DNA from: Adenanthera pavonina
Taxonomy: Eukaryota > Streptophyta > Magnoliopsida > Fabales > Fabaceae
Length of the DNA: 64,000 bases
NCBI GenBank assembly: GCA_026686845.1
Contig: JAIVEN010000016.1
Span: 33,142,001 to 33,206,000 of the forward strand
Reading direction: 5' to 3'
This document shows, piece by piece, positions 47,961-58,650 of this stretch (its first letter is position 1; each line of letters opens with the position of its first letter). The notes beneath the pieces were generated by a model. That model saw nothing but the letters and a program-made list of their open reading frames with translations, had not been told where the DNA came from and did no database searches. The position numbers and the translations under genes are program-made.

Positions 47961-49254
47961 TTTTTTTAAAACAAATCTTCCTTTATTAAAACATATTTTC
48001 TTTCTATTAAACATTGACATTATATATAGCTCAATGGCTAATTCAAAATTTATCTTTGTACAATTAATTTAATCAAAACTGCTTCCAAACCCTTAATTAA
48101 CTAACTCGTTAAACACTCCCTCTACACATGTTTCTTAAATCTACAGAATATATCCATTACTGCACCTTCGAAACCATCACTACAATAGCATCATATCTCT
48201 GAATCTCTCAATCACGTAACCGAATTTAACTCGAACAGGAAGACCATAGACAGATACAAAAGCAGTAACTTCAACAATTGCCATGACAGACTTCTTCTTC
48301 TTTCGAAAGAGGAATATTATTGAGATCAGAGAGGAGAAAAGCATACGAATTAGAAGACTCTATTACCTCCTTCCCCTTTGCTGATTCATCTTTTACTGCA
48401 CAGATTCCAGATCTTCCTTTCTTATCGCCAAACCTCAGCATCGAATTTTGATGATTCTCTTCTGATCCTTTTCTCTTAAGAGGATATGATCTTCAAATTT
48501 GGGAATGAGAGAGGGATTTCACGGCGGCCCAACGCAGTGAACTTATGCATTATTCTGTGTTTTTTGGAGCCCAAGAAAAATGAAACAGGCTTTAAATCTC
48601 AGAATCATGAATCAGAGGAGGAAATTGCATAAGAATTTGAGCCACTTGGTGTTCAATCTCATCCATATGCAATAAGTATGCTGAACCTTAGAAATATGGA
48701 AATTGAAAGAGAACAAAAAGGATTGAGAAGAATAGTTGGAAGTAGAAATGGAAGGGACAAGTATAACAATCACTTGAGGCTGAAGCTAATTAATGAATCC
48801 AAGTTCAATCAGGAGATCACTAATTAACACGCCACTCTCACAATGATCTTTACATTTCATGTGGGTACAGCTTTCATTAATTAAGTAATTTCTTAATTAT
48901 TTAACTGAAAATTTTAAATAATATAGATTTTATTTTGATCATCTAAATCTCAATTTATTTTTATTTTCCTTACTGAAAATATTATTTTTTATTTTGATTT
49001 TAAAAGTAAAACATAGTGTGGATATAAAATAAATTTGAGTCATACAAATTTAATTTGAATAGTACAAATTTTAATTTATTTTTTAATTTTAATTTAAATT
49101 CAAGTCATACATATATTTTTCAATATGTATTGTTATGATTTAAAAAATAAGCCATTAGAATATATCAATTATAAAAGATCGTATCTACAAATAAATCTGT
49201 ATTGTCATGGATATCGTTAGAAATAACGAAACACTAATTTGTGACAATGAAAAA
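47961..49254. other. Noncoding stretch before element G
   Basis: 48180-48680 is less A/T-rich; on the minus strand a short frame reads FGDKKGRSGIC..SAKGKEVIESS..SYAFLLSDLNN, without a domain I recognise. 48850-49200 is A/T-rich. The bases before 49255 (TGAAAA) would be the target site of G. Confidence 0.45.
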
Positions 49255-51640
49255 TGTAATACCCTACCTCCTGACACCTTCTAACTTGACCAAAAACTTC
49301 AAAATTCAACCAAACACAATCCTGACAACTCAAAACAACTTCCCACAACTTCAGAAGAGTGGAAACGAATCCCAACAACACCAAAAACTGGGCTGGGGCC
49401 GCGGCCGCTATAGTACCACCGTGGCTCCGGCCTCCCTTATTTTTACTCACTTCGGCCTCCACTAGCGCCGCGGCACCCCCTATTGGTTTCCACACCAGCA
49501 AAAAGTCAACTCCAGGGTGAACTTCTGACGCGCATAACTTTATGCTCCGACCTTCGATTAACTTGATTCCAACTCCTATAAGTCAATCTAGTCTCAATCT
49601 AGCCATAGGCACCACTTTCACCTTAATTCAACTCTGTATGGAGATTCTGGACCCTTGATACTGTTTTGACCACTTATTGACCAAAACTCACCAATAACCT
49701 CCTCCAATTGCCACCAAAGGCAAATAGTCACTCAAAGACCATTCATACAGGTCCAAAACTCCCAAACCAACTTGTTCAAAGAGGTTTCACCCCAAATGAA
49801 CCACTCCTCTGAGATTTTACCCCTTGGAATCCCTACTTGACAAATGGGCTACAGGCCCCAAAACACACCAATCAGGCCCAATTCCAACTTTCAACATACA
49901 TAACACAAACACACAACATACATAACTAGACATACATCCATCCATTACAAAACTTTCTATCCTACTTAGCACAAGATACATTATCCAGTTTACTAATACT
50001 ACATAGACTATTCCCATCTACATAGCTACTCCCGCATCTTCTCCAGACTAGTGCCAGAACCATCACCTGAAAGATTAGTTCATGGGAGAGGGGTGAGACA
50101 ATGTCTCAATAACCAGGGACAACCACACACAAACATATATATATATATATCTCATTCAACTCATGAATGCAATGTGAAATAAATGGTATGCATGTCTTCC
50201 TCATACACAGCTAGAACCACGGGCTATCATCATAACAGGGCATTTCATATAGGTAACTCCCTTCCAACTGTCGGTGAAAATTGATTCCGAGACATTACCA
50301 AGCTCACCTTACACTAATGCAACCCGGCCAAAGGTTACACTAGTGCTCGGATCGTGGCTCTCCTTCCCCTGGACCACCTCGAATTGGTGGTGATTTAGAG
50401 AAGTTGCAGTCCACTGCCGCCTGGCTCCCCTGGCCATATGGGAGGATTTAGCAAAAGGGATCTCATGCTTATCCTCCCTAATCATGTCTTATATCATCGT
50501 ATTTCATATCATCATATATTATATTTTATCATTATCACCACCCAAACAACCATATATTGCAATCTCACAATGTCATGTGGTGATGCTCATGTATCATCAT
50601 CATCATCATCATGATCTTAATGTCATGTTATGCATCATATCATACTATATCAATATCCTCATCATAGTCATAATCACAATCATCTATTTGTGTGCATACA
50701 ACGATATATATATAGAAAACAGTACACACAAACACATCAATATCGTGGTATGAAAGAAACATGCATATATACATAAATATACATACTATCATACAATACA
50801 ACACAAACAAACACCCGGTTACCTCAGGTTGTCAAAACCATGCTCACACAAGTTCTACAAGCTTTCTTGAACACCAATCCCATGACTAGCCTTCTCGTAG
50901 TAGCCAAACAACCTTAACAATACCATAATACCTTGATTAACCACATATACCGAACATCCAAATTCCACAATTCAACCACTTTAGCCTAACCCAAGGTTCC
51001 AACATTCCTTTCATGCATCATTAAGCTCCTAGGAACCATTCAAACACCCAAATAATCCCATACACTTCGAATTCCCAAGAGCCCAAACCAAAAATAACCT
51101 AGGGTTAAGCTCAAATCATGCATAAATCCTTCCAAACTCACACTCAAGCAACAAAAACACTAAAAACACACTTCCTTAACCCCATTTCTTCCATTGCAAT
51201 TGGTGGATTTCATCCCAAACCGGAAATCCTGACATATAACTGAAAAACCCCATATTTCAACTGAAGAAAATGGAGAGGGAGGAGTAAAGAATACTTACCA
51301 ACGTGAATCCAAACTTCCAAGGTCCGAAAATCACTCCTAAATGCCGAAAATCTCAAACCCTAACAGAGCTCCCTCGGCTCTCCTCCATTTCTTTACTTCC
51401 CGATCGTCCGAAATGATCTGGATTTAAACAAAAATCCTGAATCTCGCCGCAGCTTTAGTACACCTCGCTGCGGCTCCACCAGTGTTTAGCTGGAAAGAGC
51501 GACTGGACAAGCTCTCGCCGTGGCGGCTCTGCTTCAAGCCGCGGCGTGGAGCTCTTTCAGACTCCATTTGAACCTTCCTCCATCCTGTTTTCCCTCGGTC
51601 CTGCACATCATGCCAAAACAAAATCATGAGGGGTGTTAGA
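49255..51640 (-). repeat. 3' LTR of element G (2386 bp)
   Basis: On + it begins TGTAATACCCTACCTCCTGAC and ends ATGAGGGGTGTTAGA. The first 80 bases match 56436-56518 closely, proving the LTR pair. The inner end in sense reads TCTAACACCCC where TGTAACACCCC is expected. Contains a (TA)n run near 50141 and a CATCAT microsatellite near 50598. GC content is higher than the surroundings. No coding region; the open frame at 50484-50753 is microsatellite-driven. Confidence 0.88.
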
Positions 51641-51655
51641 CTCTCCCTTCCTTAT
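51641..51655 (-). other. Polypurine tract of element G
   Basis: In sense ATAAGGAAGGGAGAG immediately upstream of the 3' LTR. Correct place and composition for plus-strand priming. Confidence 0.85.
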
Positions 51656-51689
51656 AAAAATTTCATCCTTAAAATTTCAACTCTTACCA

Positions 51690-52120
51690 CAAGCAAAGAT
51701 CTCTGGATACTTCCTTCGTATGGATTCTTCAATCTCCCACGTGACATCATTGGATGTCAAGCCGCTCCCCAGGACCTTTAACAACTTTGTGGTCTTATTT
51801 CTCAACTGCTTCTCCTTTACATCAAGAATTTACAATGGCATGACCTCAAAAGTCAAATCCTCTCACACTTTAATAACTTCATCATCTATTATATGAGATG
51901 AATCCGGATGATACTTCTTCAGTTAAGACACGTGGAAAACATCGTGCAATCTAGCAAGATTAGGTGGTAAAGCCACTCGATATGCTACTGGCCCAATTAG
52001 CTCCAAAATTTGGTATGGTCCCATATACCGTGGAGTGAGCTTCTTAGCTCGAATCGATCTTCCAACACTAATGGTAGGGGTGACCTTCAAAAACACATGA
52101 TCTCCAGCATCAAACTCCAA
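51690..52120 (-). pseudogene. Integrase C-terminus (GPF/Y) and chromodomain of G
   Basis: Sense reading: FDAGDHVFLKVTP, KKLTPRYMGPYQILELIGPV, AYRVALPP, LHDVFHVS (the GPF/Y module that closes gypsy integrases), then HPDSSH, a stretch ending LRNKTTKLLKVL and TWEIEESIRRKYPEIF. The last part fits the chromodomain tail of Tekay/Del-type chromoviruses, where the chromodomain directs integration toward particular chromatin. Three in-frame stops after DVFHVS (one right after it). Key aromatic residues of the cage cannot all be assigned because of decay. Confidence 0.85.
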
Positions 52121-52990
52121 TAGTCTCCTCCTCCTGTTTGCATAACTCTTCTATCGACTCTGAGCGATAAGAAACTTTTGATGAATACTCTTTATTTATC
52201 GAGATGTTTGATCCATAATATCCGGGATCAAATGACTCCTTTCACTGAGTTCCAACATAATGACGATCTACACTTCCTACCATACAATGTTTCATATGGA
52301 GTCATTTGCAAGCTCGAGTGGGAACTGTTGTTGTAGTCAAATTCAACCAATGGCAGAAACTGATCCTAATTGCCTTTGTTCTCTAGAACACAAGCCCGCA
52401 GCATGTCCTCCAGAGTCTGAATAGTTCTTTCAGTCTGCCCATCAGATTGAGGGTGATAAGCAGTACTAAAACTCAATTTCGTACCCATGGCCTTTTGAAG
52501 AGATTTCCAAGACCTGGATATAAACCTAGGATCTCTGTCCGACATAATATTCATCGAGACTCCATGCAACCTCACAACCTCATTCACATACAACTGAGCT
52601 AACTTCTCCATTGAAATACTCTCCTGAATTGGAACAAAATGGGCTGACTTCGTCAACCTGTCCATAATGACCCATATTCTATTGTGTCCTGAAGAGGTCC
52701 TCGGTAATCCCATCACAAAATCCATGGAAACGCTATCCCATTTCCACTCCGGGATCTCCAAAGGTTGCAATGTACCTGCAGGCAATTGGTGCTTAATCTT
52801 TACCTTCTAACAATCTCGCCACATACTCTGTGATGTCCTTTTTCATGCCTGGCCATCAATAACTACGCTTCAAATCTTAGTACAACTTAATGGTACCTGG
52901 GTGAATAGTATACCTGCTATTATGAGCTTCCTCCAAAATAATTTCTCACAATCTCGCAACATTTGGTACACAAATCTGACCACGATACCA
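52121..52990 (-). pseudogene. Integrase (HHCC and catalytic core) of G
   Basis: Inserts element DNA into the genome. Seen in sense: AHNSRYTIHPGTIKLY and WPGMKKDITEYV (zinc-binding H-H part, with stops at two aromatic codons; the Cys pair is lost), then WDSVSMDFVMGLP (first catalytic Asp), RLTKSAHFVPI, LHGVSMNIMSDRDPRF (second Asp), FSTAYHPQSDGQTERTIQ (catalytic Glu) and LEDMLRACV. The core is open from 52785 to 52366; downstream parts are broken by stops. Confidence 0.92.
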
Positions 52991-53020
52991 AATAATACCA
53001 TCTTCCAGAATATCAAAGTC

Positions 53021-54535
53021 TTAGGTCTCCGCCATTTCAATTTGTTCCTGAATGCCTAAAAGATAATCATCCTCCATCTGAGCATAGCAAATGTTCCTCA
53101 ATAAATCACTTGATACACTGATGGAACTCATTACTAGTACTCCAAGATGGATATTAAGGGATAACTTCATATCTCTTAGGCTTTCTAACAACTGTTGCTC
53201 CCTTATCATCATTGTGGTCATATGGATCGATTTCCTACTTAGCGCATCCACCACAATGTTGGCTTTTGTAGGATAATACTTCAAAGGAAACTCATAGTCC
53301 ACCAGGAACTCAACCCAATGCCTTTGCCTCATGTTCAGCTCTTTCTAATCAAACACATACTTCAAACTCTTGTGATCACTGAACACCTCAAACTAAGCGC
53401 CATAGAGATAATGCCTCCACAATTTCAAGGCAAACACTACAGCCACTAGCTCAAGGTCGTGAGTAGGATAGTTCTCCTCATGAGGCCTCAACTACCTTGA
53501 AGCATAAACCACAACTCTGCCTTGCTATATCAAAACACACCCTAGACCCCTTTTAGAGGCATCCGTATAAATTGTGAACAACTCCAATGGGTTAGGGATA
53601 ATGAGCACTAGGGTGCACGTCAGACAAACCTTCAACTCTTGGAATGCCCTCTCACATTTGTCATCCCAAATGAAAGATCGATCCTTACGGGTGAGTCTAG
53701 TCAATGGCATAACAAGCTGAGAGAAGTCTTTAATGAACCTTTAGTAGTATCCGGCCAAACCCAGAAAACTCCAAATTTTAGTCACCAATCGCGGTCTCTT
53801 CCAATTCAACACTGCTTCAACTTTACTAGGGTCCACTAATACTCCTTCCATAGAAATCACATGACCCAAAAATTTCACCTCCCGTAGCCAAAACTCACAC
53901 TTGCTGAGCTTAACATACAGTTGGTGATCCCACAATACTTATAACACAATTCGAAGATGGAGCTCATTCTCTTCCTCACTCTTGGAGTAGATCAAAATGT
54001 CGTCAATAAACACTACCACAAATTTATCCAAATACAGCCGAAACACCTTGTTCATATAATCCATGAAGATTACTGGGGCATTGGTCAACCCGAATGACAT
54101 CATGAGAAATTCATAATGACCATATCGAATTCGAAATGCCGTTTTAGGCACATCTTCAACACGTACTCGCAATTGTTGTTATCCTGGCCTCAAATTGATT
54201 TTATAGAAAATGGAGGCACCTGCCAACTGATCAATCGAGTTCTCAATCCTAGGTAAAGGATATTTATTCTTGATTGTCACTTGGTTCGGCTGCCTATAAT
54301 CAATACACAATCTGAGACTACCATCCTTCTTCTTGACAAATAACACTGGAGCTCCCCAAGGAGAGACACTAGGTCTGATGAAACCTCTTTTCAACAAATC
54401 CTTAATTTGCTTCTTGAGTTCTTTCAATTCAGACGGTGCCATTTGATATAGAGCCTTTGAAATCGATGGAAAACTCCAGTTCTCGTGGTGCTGGCAAACC
54501 GGTAATCTCCTCTGGAAACACATCGGGGAATTCAT
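53021..54535 (-). pseudogene. Reverse transcriptase and RNase H of G
   Basis: Sense reading: LLKRGFIRPSVSPWGAPVLF, SLRLCIDYRQPNQVTI, PLPRIENSIDQLAGA, KTAFRIRYGHYEFLMMSFGL, VVFIDDILIYSKS (catalytic DD near 53990), KCEFWLREVKFLGHVIS, FLGLAGYY; then RNase H with FTIYTDASKRGLGCVL, HDLELVAVVFALKLW, DHKSLKYVF and WVEFLVDYEFPLKYYPTKAN, VDALSRK. Stops at several Trp, Gln and Tyr codons. The RT frame is shifted relative to the protease near 54440-54480. Confidence 0.93.
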
Positions 54536-55060
54536 TCATAATCGAGTATCTTTCAACACCACCCTCCATATCCACGTTCACAGAGAAGAAAACCAGAAGC
54601 CCTTGACATCCTTTCTTCAGATATCTGTCAGCTTGAGCAAAGGACAAACAAACATTCTCATCTCTTTCAACACTAGGGATATCCATAGGCAAAGACACAG
54701 TCTTCCGAGCATAGTCAAGAATAGCATTATTCACCTCCAACCAATCCATCTCGATTATCACGTCAATCTCTTGCAATAGTAAACAAATTAGATCCAGGGT
54801 AATGCTCTGGTGTTCAAAATGAACCACACAGTTCAGACAAGCTTGAGTAGTTCTTAATGAAACTCCAGTGGGTGTGGACACTGACAACTCAAAAGGCAAC
54901 CCCATTGCCACAGTACCCAATCTCCGAGCACAATCAAAAGAAATAAAGGAATGCGATGCACCTGAGTCAAACAAAGCATGAATATAGTAACCATTGAGTT
55001 TAAGTTTACCTCTAGTCAAATTAGGCGCTGCATCCGCTTCTTGTCAGGTAATGGCGAAAA
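54536..55060 (-). pseudogene. Aspartic protease region of G
   Basis: Processes the polyprotein in intact elements. LKLNGYYIHALFDSGASHSF contains the catalytic DSGA at about 54960; LLQEIDVIIEMDWL with the following AILDYARKTV is the usual C-terminal part (normally I.GMDWL). The link to RT contains NEFPDVFPEEITGLP. Upstream it is in frame with the gag zinc knuckle except for a TGA stop just after VFAIT. Confidence 0.9.
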
Positions 55061-56290
55061 CTCGTCCGGGCATTGTGGGTCTCCTCATCACATCATCATG
55101 CCTTGGCTCATGACAACTTTGTGCAATATGTCCAGGTCTCCTACAATTAAAACAAACTAAACACAAACGATCACCATGGCTAAACCCGCATTTTGTGCAC
55201 AGATTTGATGCACTACCTGAACTGTACTGAGATGGAGTAGAGTCCCTTCCTACATACTCACTCTAACTAGAACTCCCCTGTTCAAAGCCTCCTTAATAAA
55301 AGGGTCATTTGCCAAACCGACCTCTGTTGGACTAATCCCAACCAAACCTGCCTCTTCCTCTACCATGACGGCCTCTATTATGACGACCTCTTCCTCCACT
55401 AGAACCTATACTGCCACTGCTGCTACCACTACTTGAACCACTTCCTTTGTTGATTCCTCCTGTAGGTCCTAAGTGAGAAAAAGCTCGAATCATGGAATTC
55501 CTTTTATGCTCCTCGACCTCCTTCATCCATCTGTATAGGGCATGAATCTTTGCACACAAGTCCTCAAAGGACACAAACTCCACCATAGATAGACGCTCCT
55601 TAATCTCCGGATGGGCTCCCTCAAACAACCTCTGAGCTATCCACCTATCATCAGGGTAATTATTCAGATAAGTGGAATACTTGGCTAAATCCAGAAATTA
55701 ATTAATATAATCATCCGCTGACAGATTCCCTTGCTGAAAAGTTAGGAACTCGGCCTCCTTCTGCATCATTAAGGCTGGAAGGACATAGTGTGCAAAGAAC
55801 CATTCCTTAAATTGTTCACAGTTCATAGGAGGATTCATTGCTTCAACACCTGGGAGAACACTCCTCCACCATATCTTTGCCTTCTTTTGAAGCTTAAATG
55901 CCGCCAATTGCACCCTTTGCTCTGAGTTGCAATCCATCACACTGAAGATGTTCTCCAAATGTTCTATCCAATCTTCAGCCTGTGAAACATCCATGGCACC
56001 TTCGAAAGCCGAGGATCAAACTTCTGAAAGTCTCTCAATTCCGAAGAGATACCCCTCCTTCCGACCCTTGGGGCTCTCTTAGGCTCCACCACATTTTCAT
56101 CCTCTCCTGGATTCAAATCCACAAACATGCCGGCCTCTTCATTCACTTCATCTTGCCCTTACCTATCCATTCACTCTTGCAACCTATTCAACGTCTCCCC
56201 CTGAGTATTCACTTGATTATTGAGGCCAGCCAGCATCTCATGCATCTGCCTCATGAGATCATTATTACTTGATCTTCCTCTTCAAGACGT
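55061..56290 (-). pseudogene. Gag of G with CCHC zinc knuckle
   Basis: Structural protein of the particle. In sense: MRQMHEMLAGLNNQV (N-terminal coil), ISSELRDFQKFDP, a frameshift near 56000, then AEDWIEHLENIFSVMDC, VQLAAFKLQKKAKIWW and FAHYVLPALMMQKEAEF (retrotransposon gag core), LSADDYIN, a stop, LFEGAHPEIKERL, a Gly/Ser/Arg-rich linker (55340-55450) and the zinc knuckle CFNCRRPGHIAQSC near 55135. Several stops in the linker region between 55330 and 55190. Confidence 0.92.
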
Positions 56291-56420
56291 TCTTTCTACA
56301 CACAAACAACAACACACTCAATTATACAATTCTGGACTAGCATTGCAGTGGGAATATAGTCTATGTATTTAAAATCGTGCCAAGTAGTACTTCAAGCAGA
56401 AATAATAGCCCAAAACTATT

Positions 56421-56435
56421 ACTCTGATATCAAAA
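56421..56435 (-). other. Primer-binding site of element G
   Basis: Sense TTTTGATATCAGAGT directly after the LTR end; TGATATCAGAG differs from the tRNA-Met complement TGGTATCAGAG at one position. Confidence 0.75.
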
Positions 56436-56518
56436 TGTAACACCCTACCTCCTAACATCTCCTGACATGACCAAAAACTTCAAAATTCAACCAAAATAAA
56501 ACCCCGACAACTCAAAAC
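56436..56518 (-). repeat. Inner end of the 5' LTR of G, cut by B2
   Basis: TGTAACACCCTACCTCC... matches 49255-49335 with few differences up to CAACTCAAAAC, after which 49336 continues ACTTCCCAC while here TGTTAGTAAGG of the copia LTR starts. AAAAC (56514-56518) is the expected target duplication of B2. Confidence 0.92.
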
Positions 56519-58377
56519 TGTTAGTAAGGCTGACTTCCTAAGAGGAGGGGTGAATTGGGAAGACTGAAATTTTTCTGCACAAAGTGAAGTAAGTGAAAAT
56601 ATCACAGTATAATGACAACAGCGTGTAAAATAGAGTAAGCTGTAAAGTAAAGATAAGGAGAAGAGAACTCAGTAATTTATCCTGGTTCGGTCTGTTTACT
56701 TGACCTACATCCAGTCCCCAAGACACCTCTTAAGATTTATCCACTATACAGCAAGAATTTCAGTGGGCTTCTTGCTAATGCCACAGTACATGAGTATGCT
56801 CTGTTTTTGAGCTCTCTCAAACTCTCCAAGCACTTTCACTATGTGCTTCCCAATCCCCTTCTGAATACCCCTCGCAAGTAAATCTATCTCCCAGATGAAG
56901 AGTAGATTGATTACAATGAAATAACTCTCTTGAAAAGAGTAGATATGAAAGTTTAAGTACAAGTATAGAAGTTGAGAGGGTCAAAGCTTTTGAGAAAAGA
57001 TTCAGCAGAAATTCGGCATATACAAGTTTGATTCGTTACCCACAACTTCAAATGATGTTGTATTTATAGATTTAGGTCTCAAATATCCGTTAGAGACTAA
57101 ATCTATCCGTTGGGGAAGTTATCCAACGGTTACTCTGAAAAACTATCCGTTTACCAACCGCATTTAATGTTTCTGACATACTGAAATTCGAATTTTGGTT
57201 GGTCAACAAACGAATTTCAAAGGAACCGAAGATTAAAGCTTCCAACGTTACAGCACGAAGTTCGTCTGTTCATGAAGTGAAATTCGAATTTTGAAACTTA
57301 CGAAACATTTTCACAATGTGACATACGAATTTTCAAGAAGAAAGTTTTTCGGTTATGTGTGAACAGTGTTTTTAATTTTCTACAGTGCCTTCGAAATTCG
57401 AATTTTAGATCCCCAAAATTCGTCTGTCCATTGAACGTTTAAAGGGGCACAGTAGATTACTTTCTTTGAAATTCGAATTTTGAAAGGGTGAAATTCGTCT
57501 GTCAGAGAGACTCTTTTCAGACTAATTTCATCATTCGAATGTTGCAAGTTCTTATCATTCGTATGTCAATGTTTCATTTCAACAGACTCAAGAACTTAGC
57601 TTCTGAAATTCAAATTTTAATGTTCAAAGTTTGTCTGTCAGAGAGCAGTTTTAAAACTTAAATCATTCTTGATCTCAAATGAACTTTAACATAGTTTCAG
57701 ACGAATTTCTTCTATTTTCTCAAGTTTTGTTTTGTTTGAAATTCGAATTTTGAAGACTCAAAGTTCGTCTGTTGCAAAGAAGCATCTTTCAGACTTATAT
57801 GAAAATTTGAATGTTGGAAGTTCAAAATTCGTCTGTCAGAGAGCATTTATCAAACTCAAATTCATTTTGATTTCAGATGCACTTTATCATAGTTTTAGAT
57901 GAATTTCTTTGGTTTTTACAAACTTCATTTTACTTGAAATTCGAATTTTGAAAGTGTGAAGTTCGTCTGTTACCAAAAAGCCTCTTTCAGACTAGATGAA
58001 AATTCGAATTTTGAATTACCAAAATTCGTCTGACAGAGAGCCATCTCTTCAGACTTATTCAGTTTTAGCTCGAAATTTGAATTTCCAAAGGTAAAGTTCG
58101 AATTTCCAACTTGACAGTTTAGTTTAAACTTTCAACCTTCGTCTGTTTGTGGGTGTTTTTCAAATATTTAAAGATTTAACATAAAATCAAAGTTTGAAAA
58201 CATCTTTTCTTCAAATCAAAATCTTTTACCCAATCATAACAAAAACTAAGATTCTATAAAATATCTAATAGCAAATACTCATAAAGTCTTCACTTGAAAC
58301 ATCTTTGATCTCCTTTGATATCTTCAATCCAAGCTCTTGAATGTTGGTTTAGAATCATCAAAACTCTTGTTTCAACA
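56519..58377 (-). repeat. 3' LTR of B2 (1859 bp)
   Basis: On + from TGTTAGTAAGGCTGAC to ...CTCTTGTTTCAACA; in sense TGTTGAAACAAG...CTTACTAACA. Carries seven exact AAATTCGAATTT palindromes at 57184, 57280, 57394, 57469, 57739, 57947 and 58000, plus decayed ones, alternating with about nine TTCGTCTGT-like motifs (57261, 57419, 57492, 57761, 57827, 57961, 58025 and others), many continuing CAGAGAG. No coding capacity. TATA-like box at 57061-57069. Confidence 0.92.
57061..57069 (-). promoter_or_regulatory. TATA-like box of the B2 LTR
   Basis: CTATAAATA in sense, within ACCTAAATCTATAAATACAAC, conserved with B1 and B4. In sense the palindrome array lies upstream of it, in the U3 part where regulatory sites are expected. 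Confidence 0.7.
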
Positions 58378-58391
58378 TTCTCCCCATTTTT
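58378..58391 (-). other. Polypurine tract of B2
   Basis: Sense AAAAATGGGGAGAA followed at once by the LTR start TGTTGAAACAAG. Confidence 0.88.
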
Positions 58392-58650
58392 GATGATGAT
58401 AAAACAACTTACAAACTGGATTAGTACTTAGGTTTGCTTTCACAAGCTCCCCCTCAACATATGCATAAGATATCAAAACAACAGATTAAGTGAAGAGATT
58501 TAAGGCACAAAACATTGGAACAAAGGGATCCATTCATTTAATCAAGAGTTGCTTGAATAGAAACAAATTAATCAAAGTTCAAACATCAAATCCAAAACAC
58601 AAATACACAAAGTACAAAGTACAACAAGAGGACTTAAGCCTAATCTCCAA

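Larger units (their letters stand above)
49255..56518 (-). mobile_element. Ty3/gypsy chromovirus-type element G, reverse, decayed
   Basis: In sense (minus strand): a piece of 5' LTR (56518-56436), primer site, gag, protease, RT, RNase H, integrase, GPF/Y module and chromodomain, polypurine tract, 3' LTR (51640-49255). The domain order PR-RT-RH-INT-CHD is that of Ty3/gypsy chromoviruses; the long chromodomain-tail sequence suggests the Tekay/Del branch. All reading frames are broken by many stops and several frameshifts. The 5' LTR is split by the copia element B2, so the rest of the element lies beyond 64000. Confidence 0.92.

Noticed and set aside
48178..48192. CACTACAATAGCATC as a CACTA terminus
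   Set aside because: Orientation does not fit the subterminal repeats to its left, no partner end or 3-bp duplication was found; probably chance.
50484..50753. Open frame of 89 codons with a His run
   Set aside because: Produced by a CATCAT microsatellite in the 3' LTR of the gypsy element.
57180..58150. Satellite array
   Set aside because: Motif spacing is irregular (53 to 270 bp) and the array is confined within defined LTR ends.
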